Assembly: GCA_021495925.1 (NCBI GenBank)
Contig: JAKEKT010000080.1
Span: forward strand, 62,001-126,000
Direction: 5' to 3'
From: Diplodia intermedia
Taxonomy: Eukaryota; Ascomycota; Dothideomycetes; Botryosphaeriales; Botryosphaeriaceae
Length of the DNA stretch: 64,000 nucleotides
Position numbers and translations under genes: made by a program. Of the stretch, positions 31,368-43,525 are shown in pieces. Below the pieces are notes generated by a model. It searched no databases. It saw only the letters and a list, made by a program, of their open reading frames with translations, and was not told where the DNA came from. Every line of letters starts with the position of its first letter. Positions within the stretch are counted from its first letter, which is position 1.

Positions 31368-34300
31368 TCATTTCCATGCGCTCAGCCCCGCCCACGGATC
31401 CGAGGTGCCACTTTGCTGCTGCTGCCCCTGACCCATGCTTGGAGCTCTATATCCACCCGCTGCGTACCCACCCGGCCCGCTCGGATACGCCGCACCATTA
31501 CCCGTCAGACCCGCATAGTCGACGCTCTGGTGACTCGGCGGAGGCCCCGGCGGGGGAGGCGGCGGAATGTAGCCTGGCGGCAATTGGCTACCACCAGCTT
31601 GGGGCTGGTAGCCGCTGTACTGGCTCTGAGAGAAGTACTGCTGCGTCGGCGGTGGCGACATCTGACCGTAGTTGTTGGGGTTATATTCGCGTTGATACGA
31701 CTCGCGGCGAGGAGGCTGCGGTTGATAAGGTGCGGCGTTGCCGTTTGTTGGGGGCTGCGGTTGGTATGACTGGTGGTGCATGGGCGGAGATTGTACGCCA
31801 TAGTGGCCCACTGATGGGGCCGCAGCGGTGACAGACGGGTACCGAGGCGTGACTGGCGGTGAGCTGGCGGGGTTGTAAGAAGTTTGGTATGGTGCCGTCT
31901 GCTGCAACGGGGAAGGACGAGATGTGGTTCGCTCATGCTGCGAGACGGGCGACCGTGACGGTTCCACCGACATGCGCTCCATAAGTTGCTGCATCCGCTC
32001 ACGCTCCCGGTCCGCTTGTTCGCTGCTTCCCGTTGCCTTTCTGCTCTCAATAGAACCAAGGAGCTGCCCACCTTCAGCCCTTCGGTTGTTGACGAAGCTT
32101 TCGACATTCTGCTGCAAGCTCTCCACAGTCTCCTTCATGTCAGAGTAAAACGCCTGCGCCCTCATGAGACCAGAGATGAGATCGTTGAAAGCCTGGAATA
32201 TCTTGCGGTATTTGCTCATGACAGAGCTCCTCTGCCTAGAGAAGGCTTCGTACTTGCTTTGCTCGGACCGCACGCGCTTGTCCTGCAAAAGATCGCCGTA
32301 GGTCTGGGTAAGCTGCTTCATAAGAGAAGACTGCTTGTGGTTGGCCTGCAGTATCCGGTTTTGGTGAGGTCGGAATTTCTCGAGCTCGGCCTTGAACAAC
32401 TGATTCTCCTGGTTGGAGATCTGCTTCTTGTTGAGGATAAGGACGTTCGAGATGTCGTCGTTGTGGACCTAGACCATGTTAGACGGGGCTTTCCTAGCCA
32501 GAGCATAGTTGCGACCCACCTTTTCCTTGAGATCTTTCAACACCTGCTGCCTTTCACGCTTAATCAAATTCAGCTTCCTCAGAAGCTCTTCGACGGCTGC
32601 AATTTGCTCCGCTACACTCGGCCCACCCTCGAAATCATCATCGAGCAGGTTACCCTCAGCGCCCGGACTACTCCTGCCCTTTCCACGAGCCGCACCGGCT
32701 TTGATCATTGCCCGCTGATATAGCACATCCGCCTCATCCGTCTCTCCAGCAGAACGCATCTCGTCAAAATCCGACTCGTGCTGGCGGAATGTGCTGTATA
32801 GAGCCGCATCGCTGATACTGGCCTCCTCAATGGCGGTTCTGTAGTTCTTGATGTCGCTTCGGAGCGTTGCCGTCAAGCGTGCACTCGGCTGTTGCGTCCA
32901 GTCTACGCCGTACTTCGATCGCATCTTCTCGCATACGCTCTCCTCCATATCCAGTTGCTTCGAAGCCGTGTCGAGCATCGCCGTGATCGACGACTTTTCT
33001 GTGCTCAACTGGTCGAACGCAGTTGTGAAAGGAGCATGGCCGGCCAACTCCTCGCACCATTTCCGGAAGTCGTCGTCCACCGTCATCTCTTGGTCCATGC
33101 CGCCCTTGAGGATGTTCAAACTGTCTGGCAGCTTGAGGTAATCCAAACTCGCCGCCATCTCGTCGCCAGCCGTTTCCACGCGCTCGGCCTCGGCCCGTAT
33201 TAACTTCGCCTTCTCCTCGTCGTACAGACTGGCTTGCTCCGTAACTGAGATAGGTACAATCTTCTGGAAAATGTCTGGGCCTATTATTCTCTGGATATCC
33301 TGGCCCTGGTAAAGCTCGCTCACGGGGATCGCTTTCGCAGCAGGCAGTTTCGGGATAGGGGACAGGGTTGCCTCGGATGGAACCGGTTGATGGTAGATGA
33401 AGTCGTTGTCTTTCGTGAACTCTTCGGTGCGCTCTTGAACGGTCACAAGATGCCGTTTTGTCATATCCATGAGGATGCCGCCCGTCTCAGAGCTCAAATT
33501 TGAAGTAGCCGGAACACTGGAGGGGAAAGCGTTCGCAATCCTGTTCGCGTCCTTCGCCTGCTGTTCCGCCGACTGAAGTCTGCAAATGGCGACGCCATGT
33601 GAGTTGGCATCATTGTCAGCCAGAGCCTGGTAATACTGGGCGAGCGACGCCATATAGTTGGCCTTGATCTGCGCCACCAACAGCCAGACCTTCTCAAAGA
33701 TGCCCCTGGTCACGTTGTCCTGTACTCCTTCGGCCGCCTGGGTATACAGAAAAGAGGCCTGGCTGGCCAGCTTCGCCAGCATGCCAACCTTCTTGCCATC
33801 CTCAATCTGCTTTTCCAAGAAAACTTCCTGGCCTTGCGCCAGCATTACAGCTATCAACGTCTTGACTGTATCCCTGCTCAGATCCGTGGACGGTGCATGC
33901 AGGAAGTTTTCATTGATGTAGGTGAACATGCCGGCTGAAGCCTGGAAGGAGTGGTACGCGGTCTTGAGGCCCACGTCTTCATGGCGGTTCTGGTGGGCGG
34001 CATGGCACGAGAGGACGGCGGAGATGTTAAAGATGATTGAGGCCTTCTCGTACGCGAGCGAATACTGGGAGGTGGGCTTGTGGGTGAAGGCATCGAACCT
34101 GGGTATGGGAGAGGAACGTCAGCTCTGCGTGACGGCAGTCCGCGAACGCGGGGCATGTTTACCATGTGAAAGATATCTTGATGTGGTTTTCGTCGACAGG
34201 GAAGCGCAGGTCCAGCAGCTCCAACTGGCCGTAATAGCGGTACAGCAGGTCTCGCCCCGCGGCACTGTCTTTGCCAGCCCCGCGCATATCCTGGCGCAGC

Positions 34301-34443
34301 CTGTTGAGGGTGGCGCATTCTTCCGAATAGCGCTCCGGGTCGTCGCCATAGGTCTGGCGAATGTACTGCTTCAATGGGGTGATCCAGTCGATCTCGTTCG
34401 TCTGCTTGAGCGGGCAGGACAGCATGGGCGCGAAGACGGTCAT
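31368..34443 (-). CDS. BRO1: BRO1 vacuolar protein-sorting protein (ALIX family)
   Basis: BRO1 works with ESCRT-III at endosomes and recruits the ubiquitin hydrolase DOA4. Exons are 34443-34163, 34098-32520 and 32468-31368; introns are 64 and 51 bp, in phase, giving 986 residues. The Bro1 domain covers about residues 1-390 (VPLKQTNEIDW-like start, PLKQYIRQTYGDDPERYSEE, TLNRLRQDMRGAGKDS, YYGQLELLDLRFPVDENHIK, SIIFNISAVLSCHAA, AGMFTYINENFLHAPS). The V domain is long and helical (to about residue 760) and is followed by a Pro/Gln/Tyr-rich tail with a polyproline run and the ending WAGLSAWK. I prefer BRO1 over its paralogue PalA/RIM20 because of this N-terminal signature and tail. The middle intron position restores VHNDDISNVLILNKKQISN. 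Confidence 0.95.
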
Positions 34444-35661
34444 GATGTGGGACGGGCGGCGATGCAGCTCGCCCGTGGTCGCGGTGTCGTTGGCAGGCGG
34501 CGGACGTAGTGTGCTTCTCAGCTCATGCGCGGCTTCGTTCGGGCGGCGAATGCGTGCGGGGGTGGGGAGGAGGGCGAGGATAGGCGTTCGGGTGTTCGGG
34601 CTGTGGTGTTGTGCTTAGTCGTGGCTTGCGTGTTTTCCGTGCAGACGGCAAGTAATGATGCGATGCCTGTCGACTGTCCGTCTTACGGCGGTCGTGGAGC
34701 GGATGGGGCTCGCTCGGGTGGCTGCGTCGCAGGTCGGGATGTTGGCAGTAGTCAAGCGCGTTCCAAAGCGCCTGCCTGGCTCTCGACTCGCTGTGGGGAG
34801 ACGCCGGGCAGCGGCTTCGCGGGTCGGTGAAGAAAGAGCTGCGCGAATCAGGCTGCGGGCGGATGGCTGAGTCTAGAGGCCGGCGCTTGCATTGAGGCTC
34901 TCCCGACCATCCCACTTGCAGCCGTACGCGCCCACGCCCGCATCGCAGTCACCGCGTGCTGCCGTCGCGATGCCTAAGCCACCCGTCAGCGGAGGTCTCC
35001 AAAGCGGCCCGCATCGCCCGGCCAATGGCAGCCCTCCGCCGTCGCACCCTGTAGCGTCATAAGCGCTGCCGGCCCGAAATCGTCGATTAAGCTCGGCGAA
35101 GTCGTTGCCGCCGCTCCTTGCAAGCCTTCTTCTCATTGCTTGACATCTGCACCCCAAAGCCCGAACTACGCGCCCTTCTGCTGCGTGCTGCTGCGGTCCG
35201 GGCCGCCCAGCCCAGCCCGGTCCAGCCCGGCCCAGCAGCCCTCCATCGCCTGCATCTGGACACCTTTCTGCCAATCATTGCACTTGAGGAGAGATGTCTC
35301 TATCATACTACATACACGTACAGTCTAGCCCAAAATTTTTCTGACCATTGCCGCTCAACGTCTCGTGGAACGCCGTGAATATGCCTTGAAAAATGCTTCC
35401 ACAACCGCCAGCGCGTAAAACGCTGCTAAACGCCGAAGACCAAACACGTCCGTCATCGCAGCGACCAATAGGATCGCCGCAAGCTATCAACCCCATAGTA
35501 GCTTCTCGAATCGACCCTTGGCAAACGTCGCCGCCTGGTGGCCTCGTTTTGACTAGCAGTCGAAGCGCAAATGTACAGTGGAGAAATTCACATACGCCTT
35601 CGGAAAGCAGCTTCGACCCAGACCCCTTCGACGGCACACTCTCAATATGGTCTGCGTACGC
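34444..35661. other. 1.2-kb intergenic region
   Basis: The region holds the BRO1 promoter and the MDJ1 3' UTR. It is GC-rich in its left part. No gene was recognised. Confidence 0.5.
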
Positions 35662-37289
35662 TCAGCCCGAACCGGATGCCTTCTTCTGCTCGTCGTCGTT
35701 CTTTGAGTCCTTCTCTGTCGCTTTATGCTGACCGGTCAGATTGTGCCATGCGCTCTTGAGAAACCCCTCGTTCCTGTGCTTGTTCTTTTCCACCTCGTCA
35801 ATCTTGTCTTTCGTCTCTTGGTTCATACTGCCAAGGTTCATGACTTTCCTGGCGTTCTGGTCGCCCATCTCGTCCGCGAGCATCTCCAAGATGGTCCGCT
35901 GGTTGGCGCTTAGGTACTTCGGCATCGAGACTTTGAACTCCACCCGCAAGTCACCTTTCATGCCCTTCCGGCTATTCAGCTTCTTCATACCCATGCCGCC
36001 AAGAGTGATTTTGTCGCCGGTGCCAGTGCCAGTGGGGACTTTAACCTTGACGTCTCCGTCCAGTGTCGGGATCCGGATTTCGCCGCCCAGAACAGCCGTC
36101 GTAAGTGGTACGGTAGCTGTGTACAATACGTCGGAGCCGCTGCGCTGAAACTTGGGGTCAGCCGCCACCCTGATAAAGACATATAGGTCGCCGTTTTGAG
36201 TCCGCGGCTTGTCCGACACGGTGCCACCGCTGAGTGGTGCATCTCCTTCGCCGGAGACGCGCAACCTCATGCCGTCCTCCACCCCTCCCGGGATGTCCAC
36301 GGTCACAGTTTTCCTTTCCCTCACTGCTCCTTGTCCATCGCAAGTCGAGCACTCGGAGCCACTTGGAACTGAAACACCAGCCCCACCGCACGCCTCGCAA
36401 GCCGTCGCCATGTGGAAACCACCCATGCTCATGACCCTCTGACCCGTACCGTGGCAGACCTGGCAGCTCGTTTTCTTCGTCCCCTTCTTCAATCCCGATG
36501 CCTTGCAAGTATTGCATTGAACCAGTGGGGTAATGAAGATCTCCTTGGTGGTGCCCTTCGCTGCATCCATAAAACTGATGTTTGTCTGCACCTCGATGTT
36601 CTCGCCTACAAAAATCTCCTCTTGGAACGGGTTGCGCGAGCCGCGCGAGCGGCCACCCCTCTTAGCCCCTGCTCCTGCAAACGCTCCGAATAGATCTTCG
36701 AAGTTGAAGTCGGCGCCAAACCCGCCAGCGCTTCCGCCAAAGCCGAAGCCGCCGAACGGGTTGCCGCCGGGTCCGCCAGGACCAGCCCCTGCGCCGCCGA
36801 AGCCACTGGCGCCGCCGTCGAACGCGGCGGAACCGTAGGTGTCGTAGGCCTTCTTCTTCTCCGCATCTGAGAGTAGCTCGTACGCGGACTGCGCTTCGGC
36901 GAACTTGTCCTTGGCGCCGGCGTCTTTGTTTGTGTCCGGATGGTACTTCTTCGCAAGGCCGTAGTACGCCTTTTTGATTTCCGATGCGGATGCGTTCTTG
37001 TCGACGCCGAGGACCGAGTATGGGTCTTTCGTTGCAAAATGGACCGCGGTGGCGTGGAAAAGCTGAGCAGTAAAGGCTGTCAGCAGACGGTTCAGTAGCG
37101 TGCGAGGGGCACCGTTACCCTTCTTTGGTTATCTTGCTGGGCACTCCGACCGCATTGAAGCGTTGAGCGACGCCATGCCGGCAACGATGGGGCGGCGCTG
37201 GAGAATCGGCGGCGTTGGGGTGTGGAAGTGGTTGCTATACGCGCAGGCAGCGCGGTCTTGACGGCCGCCCTCGGGACTGCGAGGCTCAT
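35662..37289 (-). CDS. MDJ1: mitochondrial type I J-protein MDJ1
   Basis: This is the mitochondrial DnaJ co-chaperone that stimulates mitochondrial Hsp70. Exons are 37289-37119 and 37062-35662 with a 56-bp intron, giving 523 residues. The Arg/Ala/Ser-rich presequence ([20 protein letters not shown]) includes RRRFSSAAP. The J domain begins [16 protein letters not shown] and has HPD at residues 98-100. A Gly/Phe-rich region of about 60 residues follows. The zinc-binding region has four CxxCxGxG-type modules: [24 protein letters not shown] and CSTCDGQG. The C-terminal substrate-binding domains follow. The first CxxC module has Ala in place of the usual Gly (CKASG). The last 50 residues are charged and low in complexity ([19 protein letters not shown]). 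Confidence 0.96.
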
Positions 37290-38014
37290 TATGAATGTGC
37301 GACGATGATTGTTGATTATGGTCCAGGGCGGAGAGCGGTAGCTGTGGTGTTGAAGGGCTCAGAAATTTGGACGAAGGTTCTGGGGTCTCGTCGAGCGGAC
37401 GAGCCAATCATGTCGGGCCGGATCCTTCGAGAATGCCGTCGGTTATTATAACGATGCTATCCGCGATGACGGCACCGGCTGTCGCATATCCAACTCGCTC
37501 AATTGCTCCGTTCAGATCACTACATTGCGCTGCTCACGTTTGTGATTGCATCACACGCTCCAAGGCGAGGTTCAAAATGCCGTCATGTTTGGTATATGCG
37601 GCGCGGCAGTCGTCTGCGCGTCTGCCGTCCCTCTTTTCGTCATCGCCGATGCAAAGGCGCGTGCACGCGCGTCGGCCTGCTTCCCGTCGCGAAAACACCA
37701 CGCGCTGATAATGATGATGCTGAGTCTATTAATGCACATCCCGCCCCATTATCTTCATGATCCCAATGAACAGCCAACCGAATACGCCAAGACCCAAAAG
37801 ACGTGCGACCCTGTGCCGTCGCAGATCGGATGTGAGAACTCCGTGGCAGTCGAGTCTCCAGATTGCCCATAACCCGAGGGTATCCTCCCTTTTAACGCCA
37901 GTAGACCGAATATATAGGAAAATAAACGCCGATGATGCTGGATGCATTGCTCAATGCTGGGCGCCGGTTGTGGTTCGAATGAAGCAAGCGGTCGCGCCGT
38001 CTAACGTTTCGAGA
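37290..38014. other. intergenic, no gene seen
   Basis: This 725-bp stretch lies between the MDJ1 start and the SAP30 stop. It contains the MDJ1 promoter and the SAP30 3' UTR. No gene was recognised. Confidence 0.5.
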
Positions 38015-38696
38015 CTACCGCGTTCGCGGGGGAGGGAACCGTAGCCTAAATGTTTTGTCTGGTGGGTATGGTCAGAAGGCGCATGCCGAGCAAGACTTGC
38101 GACAAGGCACGTACCCTGCATTTTCACCTTGTAAAGGAGGTCCACAATGACTTCGGACTCGCTCACGGCGAGGGCGTTGAAGTTTTTGCGCACCGCTGTG
38201 GCCAGTTGCTCTTTTGATATGCGCCGTTCGTTCTTCTTGCGCACCATGGTGGGCGAGTAGTTGCCGATGCCTCTCCCTAGAATTGCGTGGCCCAAGGGAT
38301 TTTTAAAGGCAGACGGCGCTTCGAGTCGGTGCGACGAACGGTAGTCCTGAAGCAGAGTAAGGTCTTCGGACACCCATGAGATCTGCGCGATGCACCGGGG
38401 ATGCGTGAGCAAGCTGCACTTGGGCGAGGTGGGCAGAGCCGAGGTTCTGGGGCGAAGCTTACTCCTCCAGTCGAGCCAGCATGGGCGGTCTGTCCACCGT
38501 TACGGTTCGCCGAGTTTGTCGCATCGGCCGAAGCAGAGAGGAGCTCTTTCAGGTGGCTTCCGTTTGTCAGATGAGCGGGTCCCCCAGGCCTGCGGCCGCG
38601 CGCGTGTGAGGTGTGGGAGGCGGTTGCGTGCTTGTCCTTCGCGGGGGCGTCTGGGCGCGCGTCAGGGTCGTGAGGGCGAGCTTTTGCGGGCGGCAT
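38015..38696 (-). CDS. SAP30: SAP30-type subunit of the SIN3/RPD3 histone deacetylase complex
   Basis: Exons are 38696-38463, 38382-38115 and 38058-38015; introns are 80 and 56 bp, in phase, giving 181 residues. The N-terminus is disordered and Ala/His/Ser-rich. The SIN3-binding domain is clear: LTLLQDYRSSHRLEAPSAF, GIGNYSPTMVRKKNERRISK, EQLATAVRKNFNALAVSESE, VIVDLLYKVKMQ and, across the last intron, DKTFRLRFPP. SAP30 bridges SIN3 and the deacetylase in the large complex and so acts in chromatin repression. The last exon encodes only 14 residues, and without it the final conserved KTFRLRF block would be lost. Confidence 0.93.
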
Positions 38697-39645
38697 GGTG
38701 GAACGGGAAAGTCGAGGGACTGGTCAGGCGGGAGGGGGAGACAGGACTAAGAGGCGGCAGACGACCGAGTGTTGCATTGGAGAGGAAGAATTGGGCTGGC
38801 CAGCAATCTCAGCGTCCGAGCGTGCAGCGAAAGCACCTCGAGCGAAGGCGCGCGTCATCTCTCAGGGTCCTGCCGGCCCACACCGCCCTCCGTCGGCCGC
38901 CCGTCTCCTGACCTTCCTTCCATTCCACCACGCTCGCCGAACACCGCTCGGTCGAGAAAGGGGGACCGGCCATTCTTCCGTCCCCCCGCCTTGTCGTCTC
39001 CCATAAACCGCGGCCGGGCTGCTCCTGCTCCGCCGGCCACCATCTTATTGCACGTGTCTATATACATACCTGCATCCCGAATAGTACATGTCGTCGATGT
39101 TGAGACGAAAAGCAAAACTTACTCGACCTGATGAGGTGCTGGGCTTGCTCAACATGGCTTGATATGGTGCCAGAGGTAGGGTGAGGACAGTACTCGGCGT
39201 CAAACCAGCATCGAACGGTGCATGAGCCGGGTGCACGAGCTAGATATCTCAAGCACCAAGTACCTCTTCCGGCTGACGGGCGTCTTCAAGCTCAACAACT
39301 GAACCCTTATGCAAGAGTGAGCGAGCACCTGCCCACTTTGCAGGTGACCGGCCCCGTGAGCAGACCCAGATTCAGGGTCCGGTGTCCAGCGCCCAGAGTC
39401 CATAAGGGCTCGATCCGCCTCTGCTCTCCCATTCCTCCACAACTACCGCTCCCGATCTTCGTGTGCCGAACTGCTTCATGCGTATATAACTCAACATACT
39501 CCATAGTCATCTAACATTTGTCGCCGACGCCGCCGCAGCAGCAGCAAGCAACCCAAGTGACCGTCACATAGGTACCGCACCTGACCGCTACTCTTGCTAT
39601 CTCACCAGAAGCCGTCACTAACAACGCTTACTAGGATACCTCATC
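38697..39645. promoter_or_regulatory. 949-bp divergent intergenic region
   Basis: This separates SAP30 (minus) from the DUF6697 gene (plus). A possible 5' UTR intron of the DUF6697 gene ends at TTACTAG (39628-39634), shortly before its start codon. No gene was recognised. Confidence 0.4.
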
Positions 39646-41245
39646 ATGTTACCCAGAGGCATCAATCCGTCTCACGGGATGCTGCGTAGTGGTCACGCCC
39701 CACCTCACTCACACCCCATTGCACGTTCCTCCGGTGCTACCCTCAACCCTGCAGCCGGCACTTTCAAGCCCCATGGACTGAATCTCAATCCTCCTGCCAA
39801 TGCTAACTCGGAAGTCGACGCCTTGGTCCCTCACCAGCCGCAGAGCAGCCACGACGATCAAGTCACAGTCAAGGTGTCGGATCTGAACAACTTCGCCAGC
39901 TCCTTCAACGAAGAGATTCTGTCGTTGCGTCGGGACATCGAGACGCTGAAGCAGGGCGGCTGGTCTGTTACCGTAGGCGCTTTCCAGCCGCCTGAGCAGA
40001 TTGACCTTTCTGAAGTGGAGGCTACTCGCCAGCGTCTCCAAAACTCCAGTGGTCTCTTCGGTGTCTTGACCAACATCGCGAAGCAGATTGAGGGCCCTCC
40101 CAGCAAGACACTTGCAGTGCAGCCAATCCAGACCAGGTATGTCTCTGATCCACGATACTACTGACGACTCGCTAAACATCCATCCTAGTGGTTCTTCCGT
40201 CTATGGCGGAAAGCCAGATGGTTTCTTGGACGGAAGCGACAGCGAAGCCGAGCATTCCAAGCAGTCACCTTGTATTCCAACGCATCCAGACACTCCGGTT
40301 CCGTCCACAGAGGACCCATCCTTCACGTACATGTCTTCTGCCGGCAATTGGCAGCCATTGGCCATCCGCAGCTTGCGCCCTCTCGATGATGCCGCCTTTA
40401 CAGACATCCCCACTCCCGCCACCATGCAGACCTTCTCATGGGATTTCATTCGAAAATTCCTCCTCGGAAAGTCATGGAGTCCTGGCTTCTACTACCACCG
40501 GGTGATTGATGGTGCTAGCATCCTACCTTCCCGCTCTTACTACATTCTGGATGCCTCGAGCGATCCCTACGTTCCGCGCTCGCCCGCTGCGCACGGTGCC
40601 AAGCTGACCGCATTCTTCAATCCGGAGAATCCGGAGGACGTTGACGGAGATGATGCGTCAGGCGCATTCGACAATGTACCTGTCTTCGTCTCAGACTCGG
40701 ACTGGGCGAAGAGGCACAAGATCGGCAGTGGCACCCGCGATGACGAGTCTGACCTCGGCGGCCGCAAGTACGTTTACATGGGAATGTACAGCCAGCTCCG
40801 CTTCTCCGACAAGCTCGATTACGACAGACAGGTAGAGCACATTCCAGACGCGGTGAAGATGTACTGGGCAGAGCAGCTGGCCGACATTGCGCGTCCAGAC
40901 TGGGTCACGGATGCGCTCATGAAGGCTTTCGTGCCTAAGCCAGAGTACGAGGGACCGCTGCCGGGCCAGAAGGGCATCGAGAACGACGTCGTGAGACAAG
41001 AGGTTGGTCGGCACGTCCGCGAACTAAGCGAATGGGAAGATGAGGCAAGGAAGAAGGTCGGCAAGTTGACTAAGGAGAAGGTACTGCAGGCGTTCGCCAG
41101 GGAGGATGCTGCGGACCCACCGGGCCTAAGGCTGTGGTGGGAGTACCTGCAGTGCGTTGGCTGGGACCACGGGTTCTACAACATGATGGTGCGAGAACAA
41201 CAGAAGTGGGCGGACAAGGAGACGAGGGTCAAGTCGATGGCATGA
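39646..41245 (+). CDS. DUF6697 domain protein
   Basis: Exons are 39646-40136 and 40189-41245 with a 52-bp intron, giving 515 residues. The first 150 residues are low in complexity with a short helical stretch (NNFASSFNEEILSLRRDIET). The C-terminal 300 residues carry the pattern I know from fungal DUF6697 proteins: SWSPGFYYHRVIDGASILPS, RSYYILDASSDPYVPRSPAA, HGAKLTAFFNPENPED, VPVFVS, KYVYMGMYSQLRFSDKLDYD, YWAEQLADIARPDWVTDALM. The domain is widespread in filamentous fungi and has no known activity. It ends with a helical region (REQQKWADKETRVKSMA). It is convergent with the HAUS3-like gene, 265 bp apart. Confidence 0.8.
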
Positions 41246-41510
41246 ACAGGGTGGTGATAGGTGAAGCGGCTTCTCTTGGATCAACATCAACGGCGTTAGG
41301 CTCTAGGTTTAAGAGGCGAGCATCTGCCTTCGAGCGAGCATCTACTCAGAAGGCATTAGCGAGATCTATCTCCAGCTCGCGACCCAACGAGGGTTGGCTG
41401 GATGGAGTCCTCTATCACTTTCAATAGGCGTTTGATGGATTTCACTTCAAACCACTCAAAATAGCGAAATCTGCTTTCATTAAATGTGCAAGAGCGTAGC
41501 ACGAAACATC

Positions 41511-43248
41511 CTACTCATTTGTGTCCCCCCACCTTCCAACAAACGCCCTTTCTCTTCTTTTGGACTTTGAATCTACGCCTGCCACGTCCATCTTTTCCTG
41601 CAACTCTGGCATGATGCTGCTCACCTCAGTGATGCCCTTCTCAACCGCCTTCAATCCTTCCTCTGCCTCTCTCTTAGTCACATCCACCGTCCCATATGCA
41701 GAGTTCGCAAACAGCGCTGCGAGCATCTCCTGCACTTCAACTGCGCCGGCAGTGACAGCTTCGTTCACGCTTTGCACTGCCGTATACTGGCTCGAGTCAA
41801 TGTGTGCAAGGAGGCGGCCCTGGCGGTCCATAGCGGCTTGCGCAAGAGCCTGGAGTGGTGGAGTCTCTACAGCCGGCGGAAGCGTGATGTCCAGCTGGCG
41901 GAGGAGCTGCTGAGTTGCCGCACTTAGCTGAATCGGCGTGGCGGCATTGCTCTTGGCACGGGCACGGGCGACTGCTGCTTTCTTGTAGGGCGAAGAGCGA
42001 GGCGCGGTTTGCGGAGGGAGAGTAGCAGAGAAGACCTTGCTAATTTCGGAAAGAGCGGTGGTGTAGGCTCTTAAGTCGGCGGCGTGGGTCGTGAGGTGGT
42101 GGAGACGGTTGGTCATATACTCCAAGGAAGCAAGTATCTGAATTATGTGTATTAGAAAGAGAGAGAAGTAGAGAGCTAAAAAGAACATGGAGCTTACATA
42201 GTCAAGCCAGCGTATTTGGAGACGCTTTTGCTGGCCCTGTCCTTGTTCGAGAGTTTGAAGAATTGGCCTGCGCAGTTCCTGCTCAACACCCATCTCAGCT
42301 ACGGATGTGATTTCGGAATGCAGCGTGTCGAGCTCCTCTTTGAGCGCGTCTTTCTCAGCCAGAGCTTCTTCCCCGGATTGCCTTGCTTCCTCTGAGTCAC
42401 CATCGCTTTCAAGGGTTTCTTGAAAGATACGCTCGACCCGCGCTCGAATGCTGGCTGCTCTAAACGACACTAGAGATGTACACCATTTATCGATGGTCTG
42501 GAAATCGAACTGCTCCTCAACGGGCGGCTCAATCCTCGAAGAAAGCTTCGAGATTGCGGAAAGCATGCGATCATCAGAAGTAAAGCGGTCGTTGACCATG
42601 GATGTCAAGCCAGACGCAGCAGACTTGGTCTGCTTCAGAGAAGACAAAACACGGTCGTTGATGGCATCTGACAGCCCTTCTATCTGCTCACTGTCAGCAA
42701 ACCCTCCAGGGAGCTCAAGCAAACTACTCTGCTCACATCAAAGTCCAGCTGACTTTTCTCCGAAGCATTCTTCTTCCTGCGCTCGTCGAGCTTTCTTCGA
42801 ATCGCATTGTTCGGCTCCGCGTTTTGCGTGCGAAGCTCAAGAAGCGCATCCATCTGAACCTCGAGGGTTTTGGTCTGCTGATCAATAGCAGTAGTGGAAG
42901 CCTCTAAGGCTTCGATAGCAGCCCGGATTCCGTCATCTCGGAGCGGCTGGATCTCTGGCGCTTCCACACGGCCCCTGGCCCCTTCGTCTTGTGCGCACAA
43001 GGCTTCGTACCTTTGACATAAACACTTAGGCATACATGAACCATGCGTACGTAGAGAGTGATGTCTTACAAGGCAAGTTCCTCTTTGCTCAAGAGCGTTT
43101 CTGATTGCAGATATTCGTCAACCCACAGTACAGCATCGTTTTGTGTTTTGACCGAGTCAAAGGCCCACTGCACGTCATCGCGGGTTAAGGGTATGCGGCG
43201 CTCCCGCAAGATGGTGAGCAGGCGGGTGAGGGGTTCGTCGTTGCGCAT
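41511..43248 (-). CDS. coiled-coil protein resembling augmin subunit HAUS3
   Basis: Exons are 43248-43070, 43010-42737, 42686-42198 and 42137-41511, all in phase, giving 522 residues. The third exon could instead start at 42683, because CAG repeats the acceptor, which would drop one Gln. The N-terminal block (RRIPLTRDDVQWAFDSVKTQ, WVDEYLQSETLLSKEELALY) resembles the start of HAUS3, where a short helical domain is followed by LSERELEAF and then a long coiled coil. The rest is coiled coil with a central RILGSLEY-like stretch (QILASLEYMTNRLHHLTTH) and an uncharged linker (ATLPPQTAPRSSPYKKA). HAUS3 is part of augmin, which nucleates microtubules from existing ones. The assignment rests on weak N-terminal resemblance and architecture, so treat it as a hypothesis. 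The gene structure itself is well supported. Confidence 0.7.
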
Positions 43249-43525
43249 GGTTTCAAGGAAGCGCGGTGCTCGTCCCGGCGGCTCGTGTCTGATATATGGG
43301 GTGCGCTGCAGGGGCAGTGGGGTTGACGTGTTCTAGACGGGTCGTTCAGACGCTGTTTACAAGATTTGATCGGCAGCCACTGAAGACGTCGGAACTTGGC
43401 AACTGCCGATCGCGTCGCGTCGCGTCCCTCTCCCAGCGCGTTTTCGGCGCGCGTTGTCCCGCAAACCACCCACTTCGATCATTGTTCCTGCCCGCCACCG
43501 CCCAAAGACTTCACAGACTCTTGCA
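43249..43525. promoter_or_regulatory. 277-bp divergent promoter of the HAUS3-like and thymidylate synthase genes
   Basis: The two start codons face away from each other and are only 277 bp apart. Within it, five CGCGT elements lie in 44 bp: 43411, 43416, 43421, 43437 and 43450. CGCGT is the core of the MBF (MCB) site that drives G1/S genes in fungi, and thymidylate synthase is a known MBF target in budding yeast. The binding assignment is inference. Confidence 0.65.
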
